Of a stretch of DNA of 15,226 nt, positions 6,194 through 14,225 are shown in pieces. The position numbers were made by a program, and so were the translations under genes. Within the stretch, counting starts at the first letter, position 1, and every line of letters starts with the position of its first letter. The notes beneath the pieces are model-generated. The model was not told the DNA's origin and did no database searches. It saw only the letters and a list, made by a program, of their open reading frames with translations. Source of the DNA: Dialister sp. UBA6422 (GTDB lineage Bacteria; Bacillota; Negativicutes; Veillonellales; Dialisteraceae); contig DJPC01000076.1 in assembly GCA_002439665.1 (NCBI GenBank), positions 1-15,226 of the forward strand. Reading direction: 5' to 3'.

Positions 6194-7450
6194 GTGTTTA
6201 GTAAAATTCAACACATACTAAGCAGCGTGGCATTGATCAAGCAGATTGCTGTAGGTCTTGTTATCGGTATTCTCATTGCTGTCTGCTTCCCACCGGCCAT
6301 TCCGGTGGTCAAGATTTTTGGGGATTTGTTTGTTAAAGCCTTGAAGGGCGTGGCACCGATTCTGGTATTTTTCCTGGTCATGAATGCTATGGCGCAGAAA
6401 AAAGAAGGCCAGGGCGGTAAAATGCGTCCTATCATTGAGCTCTATGTGATCGGTACATTCTTTGCTTCCCTGGTTGGGGTTTGCATGTCTTTCCTGTTTC
6501 CTACCACATTGCATTTGCAGGTGGCTGCAGATACTAAATTGGCTCCGCCAAGTGGTATTGTACAGGTATTGCACAACCTGATCCTTTCTGTGGTAGACAA
6601 TCCGGTCAATGCTCTTTTGACAGGCAATTATATCGGCATTTTGGCATGGGCCATTATTATTGGTTTGGCACTGAAAAATTTTGGATCTGGTACCACCAAG
6701 GTATGGCTTGATGATGTAGCAAAAACCATTACACAGGTAGTTACTTGGGTTATTCGCTTTGCTCCTTTGGGGATTATGGGGCTAGTTGCTGATTCTGTTG
6801 GTACTGCTGGTGTAGAAGCTCTCTTGGGATATGTACAGCTTCTTTTTGTACTCATTGGTTCTTATTTATTGGTGGCTTTTGTTATGAATCCACTGATTGT
6901 GTATGCCAAAGTTCATAAAAATCCATATCCGCTGGTTTGGACCACTATCCGTGAAAGTGGTGTTTATGCATTCTTCACTAGAAGCTCAGCAGCAAACATT
7001 CCAGTCAATCTTTCTCTTTGCAAAAGATTGGGCTTAAATCCTGATACATTTACTATTTCGATTCCTTTGGGGGCTACCATTAATATGGCAGGGGCATCGA
7101 TTACCATTTCTGTACTGGCTTTAGCTGCTGCCAATACCTTAGGCATTGTAGTGGACTTCCCGACTGCACTGCTTCTCTGCATCGTATCTACTGTAGGTGC
7201 ATGTGGTGCATCCGGTGTTGCTGGTGGTTCTTTGCTTTTGATTCCAGTAGCTTGTGCTTCTTTTGGCATCAATAGTGATATCTCCATGCAGGTTGTAGGT
7301 GTAGGTTTCATTATCTCCGTCTTGGAAGATGCGAGTGAAACGGCACTGAATAGTTCTAGTGACGTACTCTTTACTGCAACTGCTGAATATGCAGAACGTC
7401 GCAGAGAAGGTACACTGAAGGCTTCTGACATGGTTCCCCATGAACAATAA
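6194..7450 (+). CDS. sstT: Na+/serine-threonine symporter SstT
   Basis: SstT is an inner-membrane transporter of the dicarboxylate/amino acid:cation symporter (DAACS, SLC1-like) family that takes up serine and threonine with sodium. The 418-residue product is close to E. coli SstT in length and has many hydrophobic segments. Diagnostic motifs are '[19 protein letters not shown]', with the hairpin-1 serine motif RSSAANIP at residues 263-270, and '[17 protein letters not shown]', with NMAGA at 297-301 in the place of the family NMDGT motif. These match SstT better than GltP or DctA. The start is GTG 6194, with AGGAGG at 6181-6186 and 7-nt spacing. Terminators on both sides and a private promoter mark it as a single-gene unit placed between the DNA-repair/ribosome block and the lipid A cluster. 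Confidence 0.95.
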   Translation: MFSKIQHILSSVALIKQIAVGLVIGILIAVCFPPAIPVVKIFGDLFVKALKGVAPILVFFLVMNAMAQKKEGQGGKMRPIIELYVIGTFFASLVGVCMSFLFPTTLHLQVAADTKLAPPSGIVQVLHNLILSVVDNPVNALLTGNYIGILAWAIIIGLALKNFGSGTTKVWLDDVAKTITQVVTWVIRFAPLGIMGLVADSVGTAGVEALLGYVQLLFVLIGSYLLVAFVMNPLIVYAKVHKNPYPLVWTTIRESGVYAFFTRSSAANIPVNLSLCKRLGLNPDTFTISIPLGATINMAGASITISVLALAAANTLGIVVDFPTALLLCIVSTVGACGASGVAGGSLLLIPVACASFGINSDISMQVVGVGFIISVLEDASETALNSSSDVLFTATAEYAERRREGTLKASDMVPHEQ

Positions 7451-7455
7451 TAGAA

Positions 7456-7500
7456 ACGCACAATAAAAGGACTGTTTTAGGCAGTCCTTTTATTGTGCGT
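7456..7500 (+). terminator. Terminator after sstT (perfect 19-bp stem)
   Basis: The arms at 7456-7474 and 7482-7500 are exact reverse complements around a 7-nt loop (7475-7481), starting 5 nt after the sstT stop. The inner stem, AAAAGGACTG against CAGTCCTTTT, gives a GC-containing hairpin with a TTTTATT tract in the right arm and an A-tract in the left arm. It could therefore stop transcription from either direction. Confidence 0.85.
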
Positions 7501-7620
7501 AAAAATGATGATCATAGATTCGCATAGATATGATGAAAGAACAAAGGACCGATACCTATAGCCCAAAGCCCATCTAATATTCAAATTCCTTAATGCGTAA
7601 TCTTCTAAAAAATGATAAAA

Positions 7621-7626
7621 TATAAT
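7621..7626 (+). promoter_or_regulatory. Possible -10 element (TATAAT) upstream of lpxI
   Basis: An exact TATAAT lies 103 nt before the lpxI start in the gap after the sstT terminator (7501-7728), where a promoter for the lipid A cluster is expected. The hexamer 17 nt upstream (TAATCT) is a poor -35. The gap also holds a direct repeat of CATAGAT (7513-7529) and no gene. Confidence 0.25.
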
Positions 7627-7728
7627 GAACTATGACATATTGAAACAGCGCAAGATTGGATGAATGGAGAAACGTAAGTAACCTCAAAAATTTATTGTCA
7701 CTTTTGCACTGTATATTGGAGGTCATTT

Positions 7729-8547
7729 ATGGAAACTATTGGTCTATTAGCAGGCATCGGGACGCTGCCGGTAGAGTTTATTGAAGCGGTGAAACCACAG
7801 GGGTATCGAGTTGTTTGTGTTGCAGTGATTCCAGGTGTGGATCCTAGATTGTCTGAAATAGCAGATGTATATTATGATATCAGTGCATTTAAGCTCGATA
7901 AAGTGATTAAGACTTTGGTGAAGGAACATGTGAAAGAAGTGACTATGATTGGGAAAGTCACGAAAGAGTGGCTCTATAAGTCTCATACATTTCCTGATTT
8001 CAGAGCCATTAAATTATTAAATAAATTAAGGAAAATGAATTTTAAAGATGATACCATCACTTTGGCTATTGTGGATGAATTGGCAAAAGATGGTATTTCT
8101 GTATTGGATCAGACAAAGTACTTGAAACCACTCATGCCAGGTCCGCAGGTATTTACCAAAAAGAAACCTACAGAAGCGCAGATGGCTGATGTGGCTTTTG
8201 GCTTTGAAGCAGCCAAAGCGATTGGTGCTATTGATTTGGGTCAAACTGTGGTGGTCAAGAATCAAGCGGTCATGGCTGTGGAAGCCATTGAGGGAACCGA
8301 TGCTTGCATTCATCGCGGTGGTAGTTTGGCTCGGGGTGGTGCTGTAGTGGTTAAAACTGCAAAGCCAGGACAGGATCATCGTTTCGATATGCCTGCCGTA
8401 GGGCTTACGACTCTTCGTTCTATGGAAGAAAGTAATTGTGCTGTTCTTGCTATTGAAGCCTATCGGACCTTGTTTGCAGAAAAAGAGCAGGTGTTAGAAG
8501 AAGCCAATAAGAGAGGAATTGTCATTCTGGCAGTAGAAGGGAAGTAG
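7729..8547 (+). CDS. lpxI: UDP-2,3-diacylglucosamine diphosphatase LpxI
   Basis: LpxI hydrolyses UDP-2,3-diacylglucosamine to lipid X and UMP, step four of lipid A synthesis. It is unrelated in sequence to LpxH, which does this step in E. coli. The 272-residue product shows the LpxI (former DUF1009) pattern: N-terminal 'IGLLAGIGTLPVEFIEAVKPQGY', middle 'MIGKVTKEWLY', 'GQTVVVKNQAVMAVEAIEGTDACIHRGG' and C-terminal 'HRFDMPAVGLTTLRSM'. D220 in RFDMPAVG probably corresponds to the catalytic Asp of the Caulobacter enzyme (inferred from the motif). ATG 7729 has GGAGG at 7718-7722. It opens the lipid A cluster, with lpxB, the next pathway step, 90 nt downstream. Confidence 0.95.
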   Translation: METIGLLAGIGTLPVEFIEAVKPQGYRVVCVAVIPGVDPRLSEIADVYYDISAFKLDKVIKTLVKEHVKEVTMIGKVTKEWLYKSHTFPDFRAIKLLNKLRKMNFKDDTITLAIVDELAKDGISVLDQTKYLKPLMPGPQVFTKKKPTEAQMADVAFGFEAAKAIGAIDLGQTVVVKNQAVMAVEAIEGTDACIHRGGSLARGGAVVVKTAKPGQDHRFDMPAVGLTTLRSMEESNCAVLAIEAYRTLFAEKEQVLEEANKRGIVILAVEGK

Positions 8548-8555
8548 CATTTACT

Positions 8556-8601
8556 ATAGGGATTACCGGTTGGCATGATTTTTTGATCTGTAATTTCCTA
8601 T
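8556..8601 (+). other. Stem-loop in lpxI-lpxB spacer
   Basis: ATAGG (8556-8560) pairs with CCTAT (8597-8601) and ATTAC (8562-8566) pairs with GTAAT (8590-8594), with a G/TT internal loop, giving 10 bp. A T6 run (8611-8616) lies 10 nt after the stem, too far for a normal intrinsic terminator. Confidence 0.4.
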
Positions 8602-8607
8602 CCCGAG

Positions 8608-8629
8608 TCCTTTTTTAAGAATATAAGGA
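8608..8629 (+). promoter_or_regulatory. Possible hairpin masking the lpxB ribosome binding site
   Basis: TCCTT (8608-8612) is complementary to AAGGA (8625-8629), the Shine-Dalgarno sequence of lpxB, across a 12-nt loop. Weak (5 bp) but positioned to modulate lpxB translation. Confidence 0.3.
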
Positions 8630-8637
8630 ATATATAT

Positions 8638-9768
8638 ATGATAAAAGTAATGATGTCTGCCGGAGAGGCATCAGGGGATATGCATGCTGCTGCTGTAGCA
8701 GCGGAAATTAAAAAGATCTATCCTGATGCGGATATTTTTGGCATGGGCGGACAGGATATGAGAAAAAGTGGTGTTCGCATCATTTATGACATAGAAAATC
8801 TAGGGATCATTGGAATTGTGGAAGTGATCAAACATTTACCACTCTTCTTTAAACTAAGGGCTTTTCTAAAGGAAGCCATGATTAAAGAGAAACCAGATGT
8901 ATTGGTATGTGTAGATTATCCTGGGTTTAACATGAAATTGGCTCATGTGGCTAAAGAACTTGGAATTCCAGTGATATATTACATTGCACCTACCATTTGG
9001 GCTTGGAATAAAGGGCGGGCTAAACATATTGTACGAGATGTGGATACGGTAGCATCCATATTTCCCTTTGAAGCTAAGGCCTATGAAAAAGCAGGTGCCC
9101 ATGTCACTTTTGTGGGACACCCTTTGGCGGATACGGTAAAACCGACCATGTCTTTTGATGAGGCTATGACTTATTTTCATGGAGACAGCCATAAAAAGCG
9201 GATTTTACTTATGCCCGGAAGCCGTAAAAATGAAGTACAGGGACTCCTTCCTGTAATGCTTCAAGCAGCGGAAAAATTATCGCAAAAAGCGGATTGCCAA
9301 TTCTTTATTCCTAGAGCATCTACTATATCTATGGAATTCTTGTCATCTATTATTGGGGCGTCGCCTTTGTCTATTGAGATTACAGAGGGCAAGCAATACG
9401 ATTTGATGCAAATATGTGATGCTTGCATTGCTTCTTCAGGGACAGCCACTTTGGAAACAGCACTGATGGAATTACCTACCGTATTGGTTTATCGCCTGGC
9501 TGCTATCACTTGGATACTGGCTAAACTTTTGGTACATGTGAAATATGCAGGTCTTCCTAACATATTGTTAAACAAAGAAGTTACACCGGAGCTTTTGCAA
9601 GATGCAGTGACACCGGAGAATATGGTGTCCTTAATCACGCCTTGGATTACTAATCCGAAACGGAGAGAAGAGAATATACAAAAAATAAAAGAAGTACGAG
9701 AAGCTTTAGGCGGCGGAGGAGCCGTTCATCGCGTGGCGGAATTGATTATCCATACCGCTCAAAAGTAG
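8638..9768 (+). CDS. lpxB: Lipid A disaccharide synthase LpxB
   Basis: LpxB is a GT19 glycosyltransferase, peripheral at the inner membrane. It joins UDP-2,3-diacylglucosamine and lipid X into the beta-1,6 tetraacyl disaccharide-1-phosphate. The 376-residue product has the full set of motifs: 'SAGEASGDMHAAAV' at the N-terminus, 'LGIIGIVEVIKHLP', 'CVDYPGFNMKLA' (D93, in the motif that carries the catalytic Asp), 'IAPTIWAWNKGRAKHI', 'FVGHPLAD', 'LMPGSRKNEV' and the C-terminal donor-site 'ASSGTATLETAL' (265-276). ATG 8638 follows TAAGGAA (8624-8630). It sits between lpxI and msbA, which fits the pathway order. Confidence 0.97.
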   Translation: MIKVMMSAGEASGDMHAAAVAAEIKKIYPDADIFGMGGQDMRKSGVRIIYDIENLGIIGIVEVIKHLPLFFKLRAFLKEAMIKEKPDVLVCVDYPGFNMKLAHVAKELGIPVIYYIAPTIWAWNKGRAKHIVRDVDTVASIFPFEAKAYEKAGAHVTFVGHPLADTVKPTMSFDEAMTYFHGDSHKKRILLMPGSRKNEVQGLLPVMLQAAEKLSQKADCQFFIPRASTISMEFLSSIIGASPLSIEITEGKQYDLMQICDACIASSGTATLETALMELPTVLVYRLAAITWILAKLLVHVKYAGLPNILLNKEVTPELLQDAVTPENMVSLITPWITNPKRREENIQKIKEVREALGGGGAVHRVAELIIHTAQK

Positions 9769-9783
9769 ATAGAGCCAAAATGA

Positions 9784-9819
9784 CAAAGAACATAGAGGCC
9801 CTCTTGCTATTTATCTTTG
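9784..9819 (+). other. Stem-loop in lpxB-msbA spacer
   Basis: CAAAGA (9784-9789) pairs with TCTTTG (9814-9819). Inside it ATAG (9792-9795) pairs with CTAT (9807-9810). TGA (9781-9783) and TCA (9822-9824) can extend the base across a two-nt bulge. No T-tract follows. Confidence 0.35.
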
Positions 9820-9857
9820 AATCAATGGGTGTATATCATTACGTATAGGAGTCTATA

Positions 9858-11612
9858 TTGAGCAAGAAACAAAGTAAGTTAAATAGTTATATACGGTTAT
9901 TGTCTTATTTAAAACCGTATCGCATGTTACTGGCAGTTTCTGTGGTTTTCATGCTACTAGTATCTGCTTCCAACCTAGTAGTACCTTGGATCATCAAAGA
10001 TGTGATTGATAAGGTGCTAGATAATAAAGATTTAACCATGCTCTATCTCATTATAGTGGCAATTATGGTTACCTTTTTTATCCGTGCTATTACCACATTT
10101 GGTCATCGATATATTATGGGATACATTGGACAGGCAGTTATTATGGATCTCCGTAATGTACTGTATCATCATTTGCAAAAATTATCGATTTCCTATTATG
10201 ATCGCCGGCGTACTGGGGAGATTATGAGTAATCTAACCAATGATATTGCTGCTTTGCAGACCGCTATTGTAGATAATTTTATTCAATTGGTACAAGAAGG
10301 AGCCATTTTTATTGGTTCCTTTGTTTCCATGATTTATTTACAGTGGAAATTGACGGCTTTGTGCTTGATTATTGTTCCCCTTGTTTCTTATACCATTAAG
10401 TTTTTTGGACGAAAGCTTCATTCCAGCGGCCGTGATGTACAGGAACGACTGGCTGATGTGACTTCTATGTTGCAGGAAACCATTCAAGGGGTTCGCATTG
10501 TACGCAGTTTCAATCGAGGAGACTTTGAAGAAAAACGTTTCAATGCGATTAATAAGAGCAGTTTCCAGGCAACGGTTCGTTCCATTCGTCAGCAGAGCCA
10601 GATGACGCCTTTGGTGGAATTTTTATCCGCGATTGCGGTATGTGCCATCATTTGGTATGGCGGTGTCTCCGTCATTGATGGGGTGATGACCACAGGCGAA
10701 CTGATTGCTTTTTTGATTTATGCCATCAATCTGGCCAATCCGACCCGCAGACTAGCAGAAAGCTTTGGTAATATTCAAAAATCCCTGGCAGCAGCAGATC
10801 GTGTTTTTGGTATTTTAGATGAAAAACCAGAAGTACAGGATAAGCCAGATGCCAAACCTTTGGTGGTTCGTAGCGGAAAAGTGGAAGCCCGGCATGTGGC
10901 ATTTTCCTATGAAAAAGAGAATCCAGTTTTAACGGATTTGAATTTTATTGCCAAACCTGGGCAGACAATTGCCGTTGTGGGTCCCTCTGGGGCTGGTAAA
11001 ACAACCATTGCTAATCTGTTGCCTCGTTTTTACGATGTGACTGGCGGCTCCATTTGTATTGATGGGGTAGATATTCGAGATGTGACGGTGGGGTCTCTTA
11101 GAGATAATATTGGATTGGTACCGCAGGATACCTTGCTTTTTAATACCACCATCAAAGATAATGTGCTTTATGGAAGACTGGATGCTACAGATGACGAAGT
11201 ATGGGCAGCCATTCGAGCAGCCAATGCTGAAAAATTTGTCAAAGGATTGCCCCATGGCATAGATACCAAAGTCGGTGATAGAGGGTTGGTATTATCTGGT
11301 GGACAGCGGCAACGAATCGCTATTGCGAGAGCTATTTTGAAGGATCCTAAGATTCTTATATTAGATGAAGCAACCTCAGCCTTGGATACGGAAAGTGAAA
11401 AAGTCGTCCAGGATGCACTAGATAAATTGATGGTAGGACGCACTTCTTTTGTCATTGCACACCGTCTTTCTACCATTAAAAATGCAGACCAGATTCTGGT
11501 GTTAAATCATGGGGTCATCGAAGAACGGGGCACCCATGAGGAGCTTATGGATAAAAAAGGTCTGTACTATGACTTGTATACCATGTCCCAAAAGAATGCA
11601 GAAGGAAAGTAG
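9858..11612 (+). CDS. msbA: Lipid A flippase, ABC exporter MsbA
   Basis: This is a half-transporter of the ABCB type. As a homodimer it flips the (KDO-)lipid A core from the inner to the outer leaflet of the inner membrane. The 584-residue product has an N-terminal six-helix membrane domain (about 20-310) with the MsbA-like 'SISYYDRRRTGEIMSNLTNDI' region. A C-terminal ATPase follows, with Walker A GPSGAGKT (375-382), signature LSGGQRQR (479-486), Walker B ILILDEATSALD (D503, E504) and the H-loop 'IAHRLSTI'. The start is TTG 9858 with TAGGAG at 9846-9851; no ATG precedes the first helix. General multidrug exporters look similar, but the location between lpxB and waaA makes MsbA the best call. 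Confidence 0.9.
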   Translation: MSKKQSKLNSYIRLLSYLKPYRMLLAVSVVFMLLVSASNLVVPWIIKDVIDKVLDNKDLTMLYLIIVAIMVTFFIRAITTFGHRYIMGYIGQAVIMDLRNVLYHHLQKLSISYYDRRRTGEIMSNLTNDIAALQTAIVDNFIQLVQEGAIFIGSFVSMIYLQWKLTALCLIIVPLVSYTIKFFGRKLHSSGRDVQERLADVTSMLQETIQGVRIVRSFNRGDFEEKRFNAINKSSFQATVRSIRQQSQMTPLVEFLSAIAVCAIIWYGGVSVIDGVMTTGELIAFLIYAINLANPTRRLAESFGNIQKSLAAADRVFGILDEKPEVQDKPDAKPLVVRSGKVEARHVAFSYEKENPVLTDLNFIAKPGQTIAVVGPSGAGKTTIANLLPRFYDVTGGSICIDGVDIRDVTVGSLRDNIGLVPQDTLLFNTTIKDNVLYGRLDATDDEVWAAIRAANAEKFVKGLPHGIDTKVGDRGLVLSGGQRQRIAIARAILKDPKILILDEATSALDTESEKVVQDALDKLMVGRTSFVIAHRLSTIKNADQILVLNHGVIEERGTHEELMDKKGLYYDLYTMSQKNAEGK

Positions 11613-11625
11613 CATCTGAGGACTA

Positions 11626-11660
11626 GAAATGATAAAAAGTAATGATTGCTTTTCCATTTC
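11626..11660 (+). other. Stem-loop in msbA-waaA spacer
   Basis: GAAATG (11626-11631) pairs with CATTTC (11655-11660). AAAAGTAA (11635-11642) pairs with TTGCTTTT (11646-11653), with one T-G wobble, around a TGA loop. This makes 14 bp with an ATA/C internal loop. It is A/U-rich and lacks a following T-tract. Confidence 0.4.
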
Positions 11661-11705
11661 CGTTCCTAATGGATCATCTCTACAGTAAAGCAAAGGAGAA
11701 ATATA

Positions 11706-13034
11706 TTGTACTGGTTTTATAACATTTGCCTGGTAGCATACTGGATATTGCAGATTCCGATTTTGATTTACCGTCTTGTTTTTGAAGAAGGATTTTATGA
11801 CCGTTTAAAACAGAGTGCAGGTATCATGCCTACACCGACACTACAACAAATCGCTTATCACAATGCCATCTGGGTGCACGCAGCTTCGGTCGGGGAAGTG
11901 GTGGCTGCCAGTCCAATTGTGCGGGAGCTTAAAGAAAAATATCCTGGGGAGATGGTAGTGGTTTCTGTAGTTACAGCCACAGGACATCGCATGGCACAGC
12001 GTATTATTCCAGAAGCTGACGGACATATATTTTTCCCTTTTGATTTACCTGTTATCACAGAGCGTATTGTGGATATTGTAAATCCTAAAGCGATCATTCT
12101 TATTGAAACAGAATTGTGGCCTAATTTTTTACGATTGGCTTGGAAGAAAAAAATTCCTGTTATGATGATGAATGGCCGCATAAGTCGTCGTTCTATGAGA
12201 AGATATTCTCTCATTAAACGCTTTACGACTCGTATGCTTTGTCAAATTCGTAAATTCTGCATGCAATCGAAAATTGATCAAGAACGCATTATTGGCATGG
12301 GGGCAGATCCCAAACGTGTCACTGTGACAGGGAATACCAAATATGATCAAACCTATGCAGAAGTTTCTGAAAAGGAACGCCAAGCGTTAAGAAAAGAATT
12401 TCGATTTGATGGGAAGGGGCCTATCATTGTAGCTGGTTCTACCCATAGCGGAGAAGAAGAAATTGTAGTCAAGACGTTTGGAAAAGTACTTGAAAAATAT
12501 CCAAATGCTCGGTTACTCTTGGCAGTTCGTGAAATTACAAGAGCACCTTCTGTTAAGTTTATGATTAAGCATATGGGATATACAGTACTTCGCCGCTCCA
12601 AAATGGGTACAGATGAAGATGATGGAAAGAGCCCGCAAGTGGTTATTTTAGATACCATTGGAGAATTGGGAAGGTTATATAGTCTAGCAGATATTGTATT
12701 TGTAGGGGGCAGCTTTGTAAAAGTAGGGGGACATAATATATTAGAACCTGCGGCTCATGGAAAACCTGTACTGGTGGGTCCTTATATGTTTAATTTTCAA
12801 GAAATCTTTGAACTTCTTTCTCAGCGCGGAGTATGCCGTATGACATCCAATGAAATGGAATTTGAAAAAACGGTCATGGATTTGTTAGCCCATCCAGAAA
12901 CTATGAAGAAAATGGGAGAAGCTGCTTTGGAAGTGGTTCATGAAAATCAAGGAGCTACGGAAAGAAATATTTTGGCCTTTGAAAAGTTGATTTCCGAATA
13001 TGGCGTTCACTTGGGAGGTACTCATGAGTCTTGA
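11706..13034 (+). CDS. waaA: 3-deoxy-D-manno-octulosonic acid transferase WaaA (KdtA)
   Basis: WaaA is a GT30 transferase, anchored at the inner membrane, that adds KDO from CMP-KDO to lipid IVA. The 442-residue product has an N-terminal hydrophobic segment (about 3-24), then 'WVHAASVGEV', whose E64 is the conserved catalytic Glu of the family, 'ETELWPNFLR' (134-143), 'MMNGRIS', 'CMQSKIDQERI', 'VTGNTKYD', 'AGSTHSGEE' and the donor-site 'FVGGSFVKVGGHNILEPAAHGKPVLVGPYMFNF'. Whether one or more KDO residues are added cannot be told from sequence. The start is TTG 11706 with AAAGGAG at 11692-11698. The 3' end overlaps lpxK by 11 nt, which suggests translational coupling. Confidence 0.97.
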   Translation: MYWFYNICLVAYWILQIPILIYRLVFEEGFYDRLKQSAGIMPTPTLQQIAYHNAIWVHAASVGEVVAASPIVRELKEKYPGEMVVVSVVTATGHRMAQRIIPEADGHIFFPFDLPVITERIVDIVNPKAIILIETELWPNFLRLAWKKKIPVMMMNGRISRRSMRRYSLIKRFTTRMLCQIRKFCMQSKIDQERIIGMGADPKRVTVTGNTKYDQTYAEVSEKERQALRKEFRFDGKGPIIVAGSTHSGEEEIVVKTFGKVLEKYPNARLLLAVREITRAPSVKFMIKHMGYTVLRRSKMGTDEDDGKSPQVVILDTIGELGRLYSLADIVFVGGSFVKVGGHNILEPAAHGKPVLVGPYMFNFQEIFELLSQRGVCRMTSNEMEFEKTVMDLLAHPETMKKMGEAALEVVHENQGATERNILAFEKLISEYGVHLGGTHES

Positions 13035-14139
13035 ATCCTATGTGACAGGGCTGATGAAAAATTCTTCTCCTAAAGGATTGGATCGCTTGGCTGCGTGTGG
13101 CTTAGAAAAATTGGAGACTATTTATTTTTCTGCTGTAGAAAGAAAAATGAAAAAAGCGCTAGCACATCAGGTAGCCGTGGATATACCCGTCATCAGCGTA
13201 GGAAATATTACCGCCGGTGGAACAGGAAAGACGCCTTGCATTATTCTTTTGGCGCAAAAACTGCAAGAGATGGGGAGAAAACCAGCTATTATCAGCCGTG
13301 GATATCGAAGCGGGCTGGAAAAAGAAGGGGGAATTGTTTCTGATGGGAAGCATATCCTAGTCTCACAAAAAATGGCTGGTGATGAACCCTATATGATGGC
13401 ACGGAAATTGCCTCATGTGCCTGTGCTGGTGGGGAAAGATCGCATTTCTTCTGCTAGCAAGGCTATGAATTTAGGGGCTAATGTATTGCTTTTAGATGAT
13501 GGTTTTCAATATTGGAAACTGAAACGAGATTTAGATGTGGTACTCATTGATTGTACCAATCCTTTTGGCTATGAACATGGACTGCCTCGGGGGTTGCTTA
13601 GGGAACCACTTTCTTCCGTGCAACGCGGAGGGGCCTTTATCTTAACTAAATGTGATCAGGTTCATTCTGTTGATATCATGGAAATCAAAGAAAGACTTCA
13701 GCGGTTAGCACCTGATGTTCCTATATGGACATCCAATCATACTCCGTCACGGGTGGTTTTGTATGATGCGTGGAAAGATGGTATTCATGAAGGTCCTTTG
13801 AAAGAGGCACATATGAAGAAAGTCTATCTCCTATCTGGCATTGGTAATCCGGGGGCTTTTAAAGAGACGGCAAAGGAAGCTGGTATGCGACCTGTAGGAG
13901 AAATGGCTTTTGGAGATCATCATCATTATGCAGAAGAAGATATCCGCAATGCGATTTCTGAGGCGAAGGCCAAGGGCGCAGAGTGGATTGTGACTACGGA
14001 AAAAGATGCCGTCAAGATGCTGAATCTTAAAAGTCCTTCCCAGGCAGATATTCCCGTAGCAGTTTTAGAAATAGATATGCAAATCAAAAATGATATGGAT
14101 TCTATGGTGACATTGATAGAGAAAGTATGTCATGCATAA
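13024..14139 (+). CDS. lpxK: Tetraacyldisaccharide 4'-kinase LpxK
   Basis: LpxK is a P-loop kinase at the inner-membrane surface that phosphorylates the 4' position of the lipid A disaccharide to give lipid IVA. The 371-residue product has an N-terminal amphipathic region, the LpxK Walker A GNITAGGTGKTP (60-71), 'RGYRSG', 'LVGKDRISSA', 'LLLDDGFQYWKLKRDLDVVLID' and a 'FGDHHHY' motif (H299-H301) in the region that holds the catalytic His. ATG 13024 lies inside the end of waaA, with GGAGGT at 13014-13019; an in-frame ATG at 13000 has no ribosome binding site. One oddity: the usual DDGFQH motif reads DDGFQY (Y163). Confidence 0.96.
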   Translation: MSLESYVTGLMKNSSPKGLDRLAACGLEKLETIYFSAVERKMKKALAHQVAVDIPVISVGNITAGGTGKTPCIILLAQKLQEMGRKPAIISRGYRSGLEKEGGIVSDGKHILVSQKMAGDEPYMMARKLPHVPVLVGKDRISSASKAMNLGANVLLLDDGFQYWKLKRDLDVVLIDCTNPFGYEHGLPRGLLREPLSSVQRGGAFILTKCDQVHSVDIMEIKERLQRLAPDVPIWTSNHTPSRVVLYDAWKDGIHEGPLKEAHMKKVYLLSGIGNPGAFKETAKEAGMRPVGEMAFGDHHHYAEEDIRNAISEAKAKGAEWIVTTEKDAVKMLNLKSPSQADIPVAVLEIDMQIKNDMDSMVTLIEKVCHA

Positions 14140-14156
14140 GAAGTAAAATAAAAGCC

Positions 14157-14191
14157 CATTCCTAGAAAGTTTTCAATTCATTCTGGAAATG
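14157..14191 (+). other. Imperfect stem-loop in lpxK-kdsB spacer
   Basis: CATT-CC-AGAA (14157-14167, with a bulged T) pairs with TTCT-GG-AATG (14181-14191, with a bulged A), about 10 bp around a 13-nt loop. No T-tract follows, so read-through into kdsB is expected. Confidence 0.35.
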
Positions 14192-14225
14192 AGCGGGATT
14201 ATACATTTCAATGGGAGGTTTAACC

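Noticed and set aside
6964..7461. 165-codon minus-strand open frame
   Set aside because: It lies opposite the clearly assigned sstT and its sequence is what the reverse of that gene gives. It also runs into the sstT terminator.
7695..7717. Promoter TTGTCA / TATATT directly before lpxI
   Set aside because: The spacing is only 11 nt and TATATT overlaps the approach to the ribosome binding site, so it would leave almost no leader.
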